A stretch of 43,703 nucleotides of DNA from Athalassotoga saccharophila (GCF_009936215.1 NZ_AP019552.1:1-43703), one strand, 5' to 3'; shown: positions 26,404 to 35,760, numbered from the stretch's first letter. The notes: generated by a model from the letters alone, not told the origin. A program made the numbers and translations.

Positions 26404-26604
26404 ATGGAAAAGACAACTTTCAAAAGTCGAGATGACTTCAAGATCGAAGAAGAAATTTTTCAGAGATCAGATCACGAAGTTATATTGATTCATGACAGCG
26501 CTTTCAACATAGAAAACTGGGAAGGATTTGCGATATATCTTGAAGATAGTAACTTTGAGACAACACTTTTCAATTTCAGCGATAAGGTAAAAAATAGATT
26601 ATGA
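26404..26604 (+). CDS. Small acidic protein of unknown function upstream of tauE
   Basis: A 66-residue acidic, soluble protein with no signal peptide or Cys. I recognise no family; it contains EVILIHDSAFNIENWEGFAI. It is likely real because GGAGGT (26393-26398) sits before the ATG, and its TGA overlaps the ATG of the tauE-like gene (ATGA, 26601-26604), the classic sign of coupled translation. It could be a partner or regulator of the transporter, but nothing in the sequence proves this. Confidence 0.6.
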   Translation: MEKTTFKSRDDFKIEEEIFQRSDHEVILIHDSAFNIENWEGFAIYLEDSNFETTLFNFSDKVKNRL

Positions 26605-27089
26605 TCATCTCCATTATAATTATTCTTTCTTTTATTTTAACCTTTTTCTTCACTTTGGGTGGATTGGGTAGTGCAATGGTACTTGTTCCGATTATATTCT
26701 ACTTTGGATTTCCGCTTGAAGAAGCTAAACCTTTAGGTCTCTTTATAAGCGGAATAAGCCTAATAGCTGCAACCATTTTGAATATAAAAAACAAAAGAAT
26801 TGATTTCAAAATGGGTATTCCAATTATAATTGCAACTCCTTTATTCGCATTTCTTGGTGCACTTTCGACAAAATTCATACCTGATAAAACAGTGCTCATC
26901 TTTTTCACAATATTTTTAATAATCGCGGCTTTGTTCTTGATTTTTTCTAAATCAAATAATAAAGAAGAAGATTCGTATAGGAAACAAATACATATTATCA
27001 CTCTAATTATCATTGGAGCTCTTGTAGGGTTCATTTCTGGTTTGTTGGGCATTGGGGGTGGTATCTTATTTTCAATCATTTTCATGATA

Positions 27090-28933
27090 CCCACATTTCG
27101 CACATCTTTGATCAGAAATAATATTTTTCATATTCAACTCCCAAAAGTCTTATCACTTTGATCTGCAAATCTTTTAAATTCGCTATCTGTGTGGTTGTTT
27201 GCCCATCTGTAACCACATTTACAACGGTTATGTTCATGAAGTTCTGACATATCCACCTGAATGTCGGCCTGTTTGTCGGCTTTTTCAACTGATTCGGAAA
27301 TGTTTGCCCTGTCTCTTTCAATGTGCGCCTTATTTCCCATTCCGAAAGCGAGTACACCAATAACGTCAATACCATTATCATCACAAGTGCCTGAATCCGT
27401 CCGGGCTTTTTCAGATACACATCGCTTACTCCGAAACTTTTGTCTTTCAAAAACCTGAATCCTCTTTCGACCGTTGTCTGGTTTTTGTAATATTCGAGCA
27501 CTTTTTCATCTTCAAGTTCAATGTCGTTCGTTGAAAGTATGAATCTTCCGAGTTTTGCTTTGGCCTTTTCAACCGCTTCTTCATTCAGACCTATCTCAGC
27601 ATCTATTTCATACATTTCTATCGTCGGATCCCCATCTTTAGGCCTTCCTCTTTTCCCGTCAGTTCTGACTCTTACGCTCTTTATCTCAAACTTGTCGTAT
27701 TTGAAAAGAGGATGAGCTTCCATCCATTGTCTGGACTTGTTTATTCCGTCTTCAGAACAAAAATACCGTTCTTTCGTCACAGTCTTTTTCAATGACTTTT
27801 CCGCTTCTGTCTTGCTTTTTTTCAAATGCCTGTCAAATGTTTTCAGTTCCTGTTCTTTAAGATATTTCGAATTCACCATTATCCATTTTTGTTTTATCCC
27901 GCCGTAATTGCTTATTTCGGAATACACTTCATATCCTTCAATTTTGGTCGGACGAAATTCAACTTCTTTATTTAGCATTTCTTCAGCCTCTTTTATCGTA
28001 GACGGCACATGGCTTATCCAGTATGTTGTTCTGAGTTCGCTAATGTTTTCCGCAGTGTAGAAAGCACTGTCTGCCACATGATAGACTTTCTTGTCTTTGT
28101 CAATGTTCTTCCTGATTGCTTTGACCATTTCTTTGATCGACTCTTTATCCGATTCGTTCCCGTTGTATGTTTTGGCAAACATCGGCATTCCATGCTGATT
28201 TACAACCATCCCTATCACGAATTGTTTCAAATCCTGTCTGTGATCTTTCGAATGACCGAAGGTGATCTTAAAACCATTCGTCCCGTCTTCCATCTCGTAA
28301 TTGCCGCTTACACTCACGCTTGTGGTATCGGTGTGAACGAGGTGAACATCCATTTCAAGTTTGTTCAAAGCGTGCGCCGCTATCTCTTGAAATAATTCCG
28401 TTGGACCGTAATCATAAATCTTGTCAAGCACTCTGCCGAGAGCGTCATCGTTAAGATCTTCCGGTTTAGTTCCTTCGCCTAAAAGTTTCTCAACATCCCA
28501 GTTCTCAAAATAACTCCCTGCAAAGTACAATCTCCTGTCAACAAAACCAAGCCCGAGTATGATCATCGCTTTTATTATCGCAGACGTTGAAAGATTGAAG
28601 TTCCGGACTTTCGGTATTCTCTTTTCAATGACCTCTCCCATTTCAAATTTATCAAATGTCCCAGCCACAAGTCCATGGTGATCAAGTTGCTTTGTAGTGA
28701 TTTCCATTTTTCTACCTCCGCTGTCTTTTTCAAATAGATCATAGCAGCAGAAAGGCATAAATCAATGGACTCTATCCGAAACGGTAAATAGTGGTATAAT
28801 CTTTGTGATGTGCGTCAAGGTTACAGCAAATGCTTCTTTGGCTATTACTGACTCTAATCATTTCCCACTTTCAATTTTAAAACATGAGTTTCAAATAAAT
28901 CCAAAAAACTGTTTTTTATCTGCGGAAAGTGGG
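27090..28933. mobile_element. Intact IS1634-like insertion sequence, 1844 bp
   Basis: Terminal inverted repeats start CCCACATTTCGCACAT on the left and, read inward, CCCACTTTCCGCAGAT on the right. The element is flanked by a perfect 6-bp target duplication ATGATA (27084-27089 and 28934-28939). One full transposase gene lies inside on the minus strand. A second, solo copy of the left tip is at 37526-37582. Confidence 0.9.
27112..28707 (-). CDS. IS1634-family DDE transposase
   Basis: Full-length transposase, 531 residues. The N-terminal part begins MEITTKQLDHHGLVAG and contains the lead-in domain typical of IS1634 transposases. The catalytic core shows the first Asp in HTDTTSVSVSG (about residue 125), the second Asp in VYHVADSAFYTAEN (about 215) and the final Glu in QTTVERGFRFLKD (about 440), the last matching the YREK-like signature of the IS4 superfamily. 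Start ATG 28707 is preferred over the frame start at 28758 because GGAGGT lies just upstream. The stop is 22 bp from the left IS end. Nothing is visibly broken, so the element may be active. Confidence 0.92.
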   Translation of the reverse strand: MEITTKQLDHHGLVAGTFDKFEMGEVIEKRIPKVRNFNLSTSAIIKAMIILGLGFVDRRLYFAGSYFENWDVEKLLGEGTKPEDLNDDALGRVLDKIYDYGPTELFQEIAAHALNKLEMDVHLVHTDTTSVSVSGNYEMEDGTNGFKITFGHSKDHRQDLKQFVIGMVVNQHGMPMFAKTYNGNESDKESIKEMVKAIRKNIDKDKKVYHVADSAFYTAENISELRTTYWISHVPSTIKEAEEMLNKEVEFRPTKIEGYEVYSEISNYGGIKQKWIMVNSKYLKEQELKTFDRHLKKSKTEAEKSLKKTVTKERYFCSEDGINKSRQWMEAHPLFKYDKFEIKSVRVRTDGKRGRPKDGDPTIEMYEIDAEIGLNEEAVEKAKAKLGRFILSTNDIELEDEKVLEYYKNQTTVERGFRFLKDKSFGVSDVYLKKPGRIQALVMIMVLTLLVYSLSEWEIRRTLKETGQTFPNQLKKPTNRPTFRWICQNFMNITVVNVVTDGQTTTQIANLKDLQIKVIRLLGVEYEKYYF

Positions 28934-29240
28934 ATGATACTCGGATTTCATCCAAAAAAGGTTATTGCTTTAACACCCCTTATAGTTCTATTTTCATCAT
29001 TTACCGGATTCGTCACATATGCACTCATGGGCTATATAAATTTAGATTTGATAATATTTGGAGGAATTGCATCTTTTGTAGGCGGTTATCTTGGTACTAA
29101 AGTTGCACATTTGAAACTTAATGTCATGGTGATTAAAAGAATAATAGCTGTATTCGTATTAATCTTAGTTGTTAAAATGATTATCCAGTTTCATTGATAT
29201 CTTGTTGTTATAATCTATTGAGTTAATAGGAGTAAAAAAT

Positions 29241-29654
29241 ATGGAAAATACCGTAGAGTGGAAAGTGTTTTACGAGAAAATGAAACAGAAGGCACCTCTG
29301 ACAATAGAATACCCGATTTGTGGAGGCGCCGAAGAATGCATAACTGCCTGTCCAATGGGAAGAGAGATTTGGGAAATGAAACCTATGAAAGTATCCTTTT
29401 TAGGAATTGGTAAACGGATTAGATTAAGGCCATTTATGATCCATCCAGAACTTTGCAAAAGATGCAATATTTGTATTGAAGCCTGCCCTACAGGAGCTCT
29501 AAAATTGAAAGAGAACCCTGTGAAAAGTAGATTTATAAGTATTTTATATAACAGTTTGAAAGTTCCTTTCAAAAAGAAATACAATTTAAAATTCATTACT
29601 ACTGAAGAACATAAAAATGCATTTAAACACAATAACAGTAAGCAACTCAAATGA
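29241..29654 (+). CDS. Two-cluster ferredoxin-like protein
   Basis: A 137-residue electron-transfer-type protein. Two cysteine clusters are visible: CGGAEECITACPMG (about residues 27-40) and CKRCNICIEACPTGA (about 75-89). The second is a textbook 4Fe-4S ferredoxin motif; the first has a wider first spacing. The last 45 residues are basic (Lys-rich), with no membrane span. AGGAG precedes the ATG. It lies 43 bp after the tauE-like gene and may have been in the same operon before the IS insertion. A role in anaerobic redox chemistry is likely; the partner enzyme is not on the plasmid. It could also be the small subunit of a larger oxidoreductase. Confidence 0.8.
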   Translation: MENTVEWKVFYEKMKQKAPLTIEYPICGGAEECITACPMGREIWEMKPMKVSFLGIGKRIRLRPFMIHPELCKRCNICIEACPTGALKLKENPVKSRFISILYNSLKVPFKKKYNLKFITTEEHKNAFKHNNSKQLK

Positions 29655-29732
29655 GAATATAATCCACATCCAAAATTATGGAAATACAATTATACTGAAC
29701 CAGTTTTAAATTCCGAATCGTAGCAACGGCAA

Positions 29733-29812
29733 GTGCCCCACTCGGTGTCTGGCCTTCGTAGGCTGCGCCGGACTCGGAGGCATCCTTCCTTTCGCTTAAA
29801 TTAAAGGGGCAT
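29733..29812. other. GC-rich multi-stem element of unknown role
   Basis: GTGCCCC (29733-29739) can pair with GGGGCAT (29806-29812). Inside, GTCTGG (29747-29752) pairs with CCGGAC (29768-29773) and GCCT with AGGC around a TCGT loop. It is sharply more GC-rich than its surroundings. It lies between the ferredoxin-like gene and the 3' side of the recombinase gene, with no open frame. It may be a small RNA, a terminator complex or a recombination site. Confidence 0.4.
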
Positions 29813-29934
29813 TCGACTTTTAAAGTTGTTTAAGTATATTTACGGATAAACTCTTAATTTTTGGAGGTATACTCGAGGTATACTCATGGCCTCTTCCCTT
29901 CTCATAACATATCTTCCCTCGTGCTCACATTAAG

Positions 29935-29959
29935 TTGAGTCCTCATGAAGAGGACTCAA
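29935..29959. repeat. Perfect 10-bp inverted repeat downstream of recombinase
   Basis: TTGAGTCCTC (29935-29944) and GAGGACTCAA (29950-29959) are perfect inverse copies around ATGAA. No T-run follows on either strand, so a recombinase core site or protein-binding site is as likely as a terminator. Confidence 0.55.
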
Positions 29960-30012
29960 AGCCATTACAATGTCGTAGGCTTTTATGGATTCAAGTTCTT
30001 CGGAATTTTTCA

Positions 30013-30034
30013 ACATTTCCAAACGTAAATGACA
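30013..30034. repeat. 22-bp direct repeat, copy 1 (mate at 35764-35785)
   Basis: The 22 bp beginning ACATTTCCAAACGTAAAT are identical at 35764-35785 in the same orientation. The pair brackets the recombinase and the large lipoprotein genes. The second copy belongs to a short IS1634-like relic, so this one may be an IS tip too. Confidence 0.6.
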
Positions 30035-30051
30035 CTTTGTTTTACCAGATA

Positions 30052-30843
30052 TCACCAGTTCGCCTGGGATAAATCCTTTGCAACCTCTTCGTCTGTCAGC
30101 TGCAAATATTTCTGTGTCGTCGAAAGGCTCGCATGCCCTAACATCCTCCGGATGCTTTCAATATTCGTCCCGTTCTTCAAATACAAAGTCGCCGCCGTAT
30201 GCCTTAATGTATGTGGATGTATCGGCTTTCTTATCCCCGCCTTTTTTGCAAGATCCTTTACAAGCAACTCAACACGCCTTCGGGATATATCAAAGATCCT
30301 ATCCTCGAGCGGGATCCCGCGAATATATCCTTTCAAAAGCCTGACAAGTGACTTATCAACGATTGGAATTCTTCTGTCCCTCTTCCCCTTCGTATGCCTT
30401 ACAATGATAAACGTTATCCCGTTATCCTCGACTACATCTCCTCCGGTTAATCCCAAAACCTCTCCAAGACGAAGACCTGCCCGCAACATTAGTTCAACAA
30501 GCAATCTATCTCTCCTGGAATTTCTCGTCCGAGATGCCTCCTCTAACAAAGCCTTTGCCTCGGGCTGGGTCAGTACAGACGGCAGTGGCTGGTTAACCCT
30601 TATGGGGGCGAGATTGAGAGGCTCCTCTTTGAACTTGTAGTAGTTTATCAAAGAGGCACGCTTCCTCATCAGGGTGGAATTGGTACAGCCTTTACGCTTG
30701 AGATCTTCTAAGAAACTTTCAGGATCAAGATCCGACTCTAAAAACTGCCGTATGTCGGACACAAATGCTTTAACTGAATTTTCTGCAAGCCCTCTTGAGA
30801 CAAGATGGGATTCGAACGATTTTAAATCATACACTTTGGCCAC
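30052..30843 (-). CDS. Tyrosine recombinase (XerC/D-like integrase)
   Basis: Site-specific DNA recombinase, 263 residues. The N-terminal SAM-like core-binding domain (about 1-75) starts YDLKSFESHLVSRGLAENSV. The catalytic domain has all six expected residues: Arg in RAGLRLGEVLGL (about 121), Lys in HTKGKRDRRIP (about 150), His-x-x-Arg in HPHTLRHTAATLYL (about 212), His in MLGHASLSTTQ (about 235) and the nucleophile Tyr in TQKYLQL (about 244). It is slightly shorter than XerC/D (about 300). The start is GTG 30843 with AAGGTGAT upstream. Stand-alone plasmid recombinases usually resolve multimers or move cassettes. Two GC-rich hairpins and an extended -10 lie upstream. Confidence 0.92.
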   Translation of the reverse strand: MAKVYDLKSFESHLVSRGLAENSVKAFVSDIRQFLESDLDPESFLEDLKRKGCTNSTLMRKRASLINYYKFKEEPLNLAPIRVNQPLPSVLTQPEAKALLEEASRTRNSRRDRLLVELMLRAGLRLGEVLGLTGGDVVEDNGITFIIVRHTKGKRDRRIPIVDKSLVRLLKGYIRGIPLEDRIFDISRRRVELLVKDLAKKAGIRKPIHPHTLRHTAATLYLKNGTNIESIRRMLGHASLSTTQKYLQLTDEEVAKDLSQANW

Positions 30844-30865
30844 AAGATCACCTTCGGTTTAAAAT

Positions 30866-30940
30866 CCCGCCACGAGGGCGGGAAAACAAGGGGTATGGAG
30901 ATGACTAAATTATACCACAAAGCAGGGCCCGAAGGCCCTG
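30866..30940 (-). promoter_or_regulatory. Recombinase promoter and leader hairpins
   Basis: On the minus strand an extended -10 TGGTATAAT (TATAAT 30914-30909) drives the recombinase. A 7-bp hairpin (CAGGGCC 30923-30929 with GGCCCTG 30934-30940) overlaps the -35 zone. A 6-bp GC hairpin (30866-30871 with 30877-30882) followed by ATTTT lies in the leader, and could act as an attenuator. Confidence 0.45.
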
Positions 30941-31235
30941 TAGTCTAAACAGACGGTTGTACACATCTATTTAGGCTAAAAAGAAAGGATGAGGAAGAAC
31001 TACTCAATTATTAGACTTATCAGGGACGAAATACGTTCTGAAATTAATATACGCATAATATAGAGGGAGTGTGTGGATGGGTATATTATATGCGAAGTGT
31101 ACGGGGGATAAAATACGCATAAGAAATCTTATGACAGTTATGACTGTTTACGACACAGACGAATCATCTTTTCACGATATGCCTGTATGCCCAATTTTCT
31201 CTCATCCTTTATTCCTACCTTCTTTTGAAAAGATA
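30941..31235. other. Gene-free stretch between recombinase and lipoprotein gene
   Basis: A frame opening at 31071 has no support and runs into the complement of the lipoprotein gene. The only structure noticed is a loose inverted repeat of a CGCATAATATA type near 31053-31094. Confidence 0.4.
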
Positions 31236-31256
31236 AAGCGGCCTTTAAGGCCGCTT
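31236..31256 (-). terminator. Terminator of the large lipoprotein gene
   Basis: AAGCGGCC (31236-31243) and GGCCGCTT (31249-31256) form a perfect 8-bp stem with a 5-base loop. On the minus strand it is followed by TTTATCTTTT and lies 27 bp after the lipoprotein stop. Confidence 0.8.
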
Positions 31257-31282
31257 CAGTATGTTTATATTTATTGGTTGCT

Positions 31283-34200
31283 TTATGGATATTTTATGTC
31301 CACAGTCCATGTGGTTGACGCTTTAGTAACATTGCCAACATTATCTGTTGCTACTATTGTTAATGTTATATCAGTCGAGCCCTTATTTACTATGCCCAAG
31401 CTTGTACTTGAAAGGACACTATAAAGTGGTGTTGATTTGGGAGTCGTTTCTTCCGTTACCAAGAATGATGTTGTAGTCCCTCCATAAGTTTTAATGTAAA
31501 ATTTGGCTTCACCGTTGATCAAACCACTACCACCTTGGTTGTCGATAGCCGTATACGTTGCAACCAGAGTAGATCCATTAGTTGAATTCCACACCATACT
31601 TGCATAACTTGAAGGTGTTGCCGCTATTGAAACCGTTGGCGGAGTATTATCAAGCGTTGCTACGAATGTAAGTGTTGCCACATCGCTGTTACCAAAGGCA
31701 TCTGTCGCGTAGACTGTGAGTTTAGTTACACCGTTTGAGAGACCTTGACTGAAAGTCACCTGATCGGAGTTATTACCCGTTGTAGTAACTGCGGCGCTGT
31801 TATAGGTAGCTTTAACTGTGACATGATACTTGCTGTTGTCGGTAACAGTCCCTTTGATAGTTGGCGCTGTCTTGTAGTAAACATAGTAAGTTGCTTTTCC
31901 AGAAGTGAAAGAATTGTACGGTAAAGTATTTGGACTTGTGGAAGGATAATACACTGTTCCACCTGTGAGGTTTACATTTATCGTCGGCGCCTGACCATCA
32001 ACGTAGACTGGAGTGGATGCATTTTGAATATTGCCGGCATTGTCTTTGACTTTGGCGGTTATAAAAGTCGTCCCAGTGTAATTTGATTGAGTCTGAATAT
32101 TAGTAAATGTAAATTTATAGCCGTTTGTGATAGATGTTATTGTTGGATTCGTCAATGTTTGATTATAATAAGTTGCAACAAGAGTAGAAGTGTTCACTCC
32201 ACTTTGCAAATCTGTGGTTGTTATTGTCGCCGTAAATCCTTGACCTGATCCGACCGTCGCAGGTGCTGTTATTGTTATTGTCGGTGATGCCGTATCAACA
32301 ACAAGTGTAAATGTCGCGATGTATGTTGATGTATGCCCAAATGCATCGGTTGCAAAGACTTTTATCGTGTATCTTTGAGAAGATGTGGCGTTGAATGTTG
32401 CTTCAGATGCATCAGAAGTTGTCGTGAATTTAAGCGCCGTTGATACGTTAGTGATTTCTGTCGCCTTTGCTGTAACTGGCATCTTTGAATTATCTGTAAT
32501 TATTATACTTCCATTCACTGGTGGGACTTTTGTTGAATTGGTGTATATGGTTACAGATGAATTATTTGTCAGGGTGTAAGGTGATATAGTTTTACCTGTT
32601 CCACCTGTCAGAGTAACTTCAATCGTTGGAGTAGAATTATCAACGTATATCGGTGTTGAAGTACTAATTGTGTTTCCATACAGATCTGTTGCTGTTGCTT
32701 CAATTGTATTTGAACCGGCGCTAAGCGGTACTCGAGCAGTCCACACATTTGCAGATTGTCGGGTCGCAGGTTGATTCTTAATAACTACAGATTCAATTCT
32801 GTTTCCACCTTCTGTGTTTCCAACCGTCGCATATACGGTTATCGTTGCGTTTGTTGAAGTTTGGGTGGTCGATATTCCGATCGTGGCAGGCATTGTTATC
32901 TTTAAAGTAGGCTGGGCAATGTTTTGCGTTGCTATGAAAGTAATGCTTAGTGTATCGGTATTAGAGTACGCGTCTGTGGCTTTTAACGTCAAAACCGTGT
33001 TTCCGCTTGTGATCTTATTATTAAAAGTCACTTTGTCCGTGTTGTTGTTTGATATTGCAATTTTACTGCTGTTGTAAGTCGCGCTAACGCTTACGTGATA
33101 CAAACTGTTATCCGTTACAGTTGCATATAAAGTAGGTGCCGTACTCCCGTAATAAATCTTTATATTTGTCGCGTATGTCGATACTGTATTGTAAGTCCAT
33201 GAAAGTAGCGTACCTTGTGGTGAAAAGTAAGTACCTTCTAATTTTACGGTTATTGTTGGCGGTGTATTGTCTATATAAATCTTTCCTGAAGTGCCTGAGT
33301 AAGTATTATTCTCAGAATCTTTTACCGTTACCGTTGCGACATAAGAGTTGCTTGGAAGACTTGAAAGATTTCCATTGAAATTAAAAACAAGTGGAGAGGC
33401 GCTTAGGCTTATTGCACTGACAGATACATTTCCTATTGTTGCGGTTGCCGCTTTAAGTGTAGGCACATTGTGATATACAACCGCTGTTGCAACAAGTAAT
33501 GATTTGCCACTTATTGTCGCCACTTTTGTCAATTGCACAGATGGAATATAAAGAGTAAGAGTAGTTCTTGTCGCTACAATATTCGACCATGTCTGTCCAG
33601 ATGAGTTGTACGCGCTGACCATGAAGTAATAATTAACCGCAGGCCTTATGCTCGCATTGTAATAAGTCGCACTCCCCGGTAACGTCGCAATTTGAGTATA
33701 TGCCTGCATTGGAGATGTGCTCTCCCATACGTGAAATCCACTTGCATTTTGAGCACTCTGCGTCCATGTCAAAACGGCAAGATACGGATTAGGTGTTGAG
33801 ATTCTAAGCACGGGAGTCGCAGGCGGAAGAATTGAAAGATTTATCGTTCCGATATTATTCATACCCTTTGAAAGTGTTACAGAGGTTGAATATGAAGTTA
33901 AACCGCTTGCACTTATCGTAAGCGTGTAATTCCCAGTTTGCACTGCAGATATCATGAACTTCCCGTTCGGCTTTGTATACGTTTCTGCTACCACAGTAGA
34001 TGAATTGCTCAAAGACACCACGGCCATTGGAACTGGCATCGAGTTATACATTACCTGCCCTATAACAGATGATCGTACATTCCCCATCACGCTGTGAATC
34101 ACAGGTTTGAATAAGTATCCCTGTCCTGTCTGTTCTACAGATTGTGAAATGTCAAAGTCAAAATAAACTCCTCCTGATTCTAACGCATTTATGCTATTCA

Positions 34201-35425
34201 TGTTCATGTATATCGTTGAACTTGGAATGTTCAAAGGATAAGAGTTGCCATTTATCACTATTGTCGCCGAAGATACCTCAAACCTTATCTGTGTGATTAT
34301 CGCCGATGCCGGAAGAGTTATATTTGTGAATTTAGTCGAAGTCCCGACAAGAGTCGTTAGATCGCATGTCCCGCTTGCAGAAGACGTGTACCATTCGGAT
34401 GTCCCTTCAAAGGTTGCATGAATTGAGAATCCAGTCAAGGTAACGTAGAGATGTTGAATCAAGGATGGCGATACAGGTTTGTCTCCTATGTATATTGGAA
34501 AAGATGTCGTAGGTACGTATGATTGTGTTACAGCGGTTACCGTGTTAGATGTCGCACGTCCGGATGGATTTATTCCAACTATGAAATAACTGTATGAGGT
34601 TGAAGGCTTAAGACCTGTTATCGTATAAAAGGTTGCATTCCCGCTTAACGTCGCGAGTAATGCGGACGGTGGATTGTAAATGTATATCACCGAGGCATTC
34701 TGTGTTTGAAATCCCAAAGTTATCGTATCTGTCGACACAGATGTTACTCCAAAACTCTTTATAACGGGCAGGACAGGAATTACCGGTGTATAAGAAAGCG
34801 TTGTCGCAGTTACCGTGTTAGACGTCGCGCGTCCGGATGGATTTATCGCTACGACAAAGAATTTATATACCGTCGATGGAGTCAAATTATTCACCATGTA
34901 AGATGTAGATGATCCGGACAGAATTGCGTATTGATTGAATACCGTAGATGTGGATCCGTAAAGCGTTACCATGGACGCACCTATTGATTGAGTCCATCCT
35001 AACGCAACTGAACTGGTAGAAACGCCTGTAATACTTAAAAATGGTTTGGATGGTGCAGGTGCTTTAACGGTTGTAAATGACCATGTATCGCTTGTCGCAG
35101 TTTGATCGTTTGCCATAGATACAACCTTCCAGTAATAAGTCGTGCTATAACTTAAGTTGTTAACTACAAAAGAGGTCTGTCCGGTAGTGGCTATATACGC
35201 AGTGTTTGATGCGCTTTTGCCTAAGAAGACTTCATATGTTGTCTGAGACACATTCGAAGGTTTCCATGTCAAAGTTGCCGTTGTCGATACATTTGTGGCG
35301 CCATTGGTTGGAGAAAGAAGTTGTGGCTTGATAAGCGCAGGCTTTGTCAATAGAAAACACCCCGACAGCACGAGAACTATAAGAATAACTGAGAAAATAA
35401 AAGTTAAGTACTTGTACCTATTCAT
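31283..35425 (-). CDS. Giant surface lipoprotein with FN3 and Ig-like repeats
   Basis: A 1380-residue exported protein. A signal peptide ends in the lipobox VLSGC (Cys about residue 23), so it is probably lipid-anchored. Fibronectin type III modules follow (about 35-310, each with a Trp near the start and a YYWKV, YKFFVVAINPSG or YSYFIVGINPSG strand). Then comes a unique region (about 315-450), a carboxypeptidase-regulatory-like domain (about 460-540, VIGQVMYNSMPVPMAVVSLS), another FN3 module, and a long series of Ig-like domains recognised by recurring VDNTPPTI, VDGQAPTI and VDTASPTI linkers followed by A-T-D-x-x-G/S-N motifs. It is rich in Ser, Thr and Asn, with no further Cys noted and no C-terminal anchor. 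Adhesion, sheath or polymer binding is likely. No enzyme domain is seen. Confidence 0.88.
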   Translation of the reverse strand: MNRYKYLTFIFSVILIVLVLSGCFLLTKPALIKPQLLSPTNGATNVSTTATLTWKPSNVSQTTYEVFLGKSASNTAYIATTGQTSFVVNNLSYSTTYYWKVVSMANDQTATSDTWSFTTVKAPAPSKPFLSITGVSTSSVALGWTQSIGASMVTLYGSTSTVFNQYAILSGSSTSYMVNNLTPSTVYKFFVVAINPSGRATSNTVTATTLSYTPVIPVLPVIKSFGVTSVSTDTITLGFQTQNASVIYIYNPPSALLATLSGNATFYTITGLKPSTSYSYFIVGINPSGRATSNTVTAVTQSYVPTTSFPIYIGDKPVSPSLIQHLYVTLTGFSIHATFEGTSEWYTSSASGTCDLTTLVGTSTKFTNITLPASAIITQIRFEVSSATIVINGNSYPLNIPSSTIYMNMNSINALESGGVYFDFDISQSVEQTGQGYLFKPVIHSVMGNVRSSVIGQVMYNSMPVPMAVVSLSNSSTVVAETYTKPNGKFMISAVQTGNYTLTISASGLTSYSTSVTLSKGMNNIGTINLSILPPATPVLRISTPNPYLAVLTWTQSAQNASGFHVWESTSPMQAYTQIATLPGSATYYNASIRPAVNYYFMVSAYNSSGQTWSNIVATRTTLTLYIPSVQLTKVATISGKSLLVATAVVYHNVPTLKAATATIGNVSVSAISLSASPLVFNFNGNLSSLPSNSYVATVTVKDSENNTYSGTSGKIYIDNTPPTITVKLEGTYFSPQGTLLSWTYNTVSTYATNIKIYYGSTAPTLYATVTDNSLYHVSVSATYNSSKIAISNNNTDKVTFNNKITSGNTVLTLKATDAYSNTDTLSITFIATQNIAQPTLKITMPATIGISTTQTSTNATITVYATVGNTEGGNRIESVVIKNQPATRQSANVWTARVPLSAGSNTIEATATDLYGNTISTSTPIYVDNSTPTIEVTLTGGTGKTISPYTLTNNSSVTIYTNSTKVPPVNGSIIITDNSKMPVTAKATEITNVSTALKFTTTSDASEATFNATSSQRYTIKVFATDAFGHTSTYIATFTLVVDTASPTITITAPATVGSGQGFTATITTTDLQSGVNTSTLVATYYNQTLTNPTITSITNGYKFTFTNIQTQSNYTGTTFITAKVKDNAGNIQNASTPVYVDGQAPTINVNLTGGTVYYPSTSPNTLPYNSFTSGKATYYVYYKTAPTIKGTVTDNSKYHVTVKATYNSAAVTTTGNNSDQVTFSQGLSNGVTKLTVYATDAFGNSDVATLTFVATLDNTPPTVSIAATPSSYASMVWNSTNGSTLVATYTAIDNQGGSGLINGEAKFYIKTYGGTTTSFLVTEETTPKSTPLYSVLSSTSLGIVNKGSTDITLTIVATDNVGNVTKASTTWTVDIKYP

Positions 35426-35760
35426 TTAATTCCCCCTTTCAAAGGAAATATTAAGAAATAAAAATATTATGCCATTTGTAGAAATTTATTCCTGATATTT
35501 AACTGACTTTATAATCATTTCCTATGTCCCTATCATTACCAAATACCTACCGTTCTCAAGATTTATCCCTATTAACTGGCAGATTATATCGTAAGATGGC
35601 ATGAATTTTATCAAAGATTATCCTTATGTGTTTCCATTCCAGCGCATCCCAGTATACCTAATTTCATATTTACAATTTGATTCTACCACGATGTAAAAAT
35701 CCTTTTGTTACAAATAATGGCATTGGCTCAAAATTACCTTCACAAAATCACCGTAAAAAA
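35426..35760. other. Upstream region of the lipoprotein gene, no gene seen
   Basis: About 330 bp of AT-rich DNA. AAAGGGGG just before the lipoprotein ATG (minus strand) is the ribosome binding site. No convincing promoter or repeat was found in the rest. Confidence 0.4.

Larger units (their letters stand above)
26601..29197 (+). pseudogene. TauE/SafE-family permease split by an IS element
   Basis: TauE/SafE membrane proteins export or import sulfite, sulfonates or related organic anions. The first 163 codons (26601-27089) encode transmembrane helices and the repeat-start motif GLLGIGGGILFS. The remaining 85 codons plus stop (28940-29197) encode LGFHPKKVIALTPLIVLFSS and the last helices. Removing 27090-28933 and one copy of the 6-bp duplication rejoins the frame exactly and gives a 248-residue protein of normal family size. 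The insertion therefore looks recent. Today each half could only make a fragment: the left continues 24 codons into the IS, and the right has a frame opening inside the IS end. Confidence 0.9.

Noticed and set aside
31071-31424. Plus-strand 117-codon frame next to the lipoprotein gene
   Set aside because: It overlaps the terminator and 3' end of the lipoprotein gene and matches no family.
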